Assembly (NCBI GenBank): GCA_023380695.1
Contig: JAMCRT010000021.1
Location: 1 to 6,572, forward strand
Source of the DNA: Patescibacteria group bacterium
GTDB taxonomy: Bacteria; Patescibacteriota; Dojkabacteria; JAKAPS01; JAJZLI01
Direction of reading: 5' to 3'
Length of the DNA stretch: 6,572 bases
The position numbers and the translations under genes were made by a program. This document shows positions 6,572 through 6,572 of the stretch, piece by piece. Under the pieces are notes generated by a model that made no database searches, was not told the origin of the DNA, and saw only the letters and a list, made by a program, of their open reading frames with translations. Within the stretch, counting starts at the first letter, position 1; each line of letters starts with the position of its first letter.

Positions 6572-6572
6572 T

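Noticed and set aside
1..6572. tRNA, rRNA, CRISPR array, insertion sequence or UGA recoding
   Set aside because: No cloverleaf-like GC-rich block, regular direct-repeat array or transposase frame was seen, and UGA ends two genes at plausible C-termini.

Overview
The window is a very AT-rich piece of bacterial chromosome in which every supported gene lies on the minus strand, so it reads from right to left. UGA acts as a stop (ends of the rluD-like and membrane-protein genes) and Trp is encoded by TGG, so the standard bacterial code applies. That argues against Mycoplasma-type and Gracilibacteria/Absconditabacteria-type codes. Shine-Dalgarno sequences are weak or missing before most starts; the clearest is in front of ruvB. 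The lineage cannot be fixed from this sequence. The order TraR/DksA-like, RluD-like, LCP/LytR_C-like, YebC, RuvC, RuvA, RuvB, multi-pass membrane protein, together with an AAA_14/DUF4143 ATPase, would fit a low-GC deep-branching or host-associated group (Elusimicrobiota-like is a weak guess).

Layout, in direction of transcription. 6571-6404: C-terminal end of a small TraR/DksA-type zinc-finger protein, overlapping the next gene by one base (TAATG). 6404-5451: S4-domain RluD-type 23S rRNA pseudouridine synthase. 5450-5422: short gap with a near-perfect dyad touching the next start codon. 5421-4246: membrane-anchored protein with a degenerate LCP-like domain and a C-terminal LytR_C-like domain. 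4241-3531: YebC/TACO1 family protein. 3528-3055 ruvC, 3052-2507 ruvA and 2503-1526 ruvB: a complete Holliday-junction resolvasome with 2-3 bases between genes. 1548-724: hydrophobic multi-pass protein overlapping the end of ruvB by 23 bases. 723-641: intergenic stretch holding two related hairpins. 640-1: N-terminal half of an AAA_14/DUF4143 ATPase, cut by the window edge.

The genes from 6571 to 724 are so tightly packed that they probably form one transcription unit. It joins translation functions (rRNA pseudouridylation, YebC relief of ribosome stalling), recombination (RuvABC) and envelope proteins. The ATPase looks like a separate accessory gene after the end of this unit. Its start codon lies inside the second of two hairpins built from four copies of one octamer at about two-helical-turn spacing. 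This is the most distinctive unexplained structure in the window. No RNA gene, CRISPR array, insertion sequence or obviously new multi-gene system was found.
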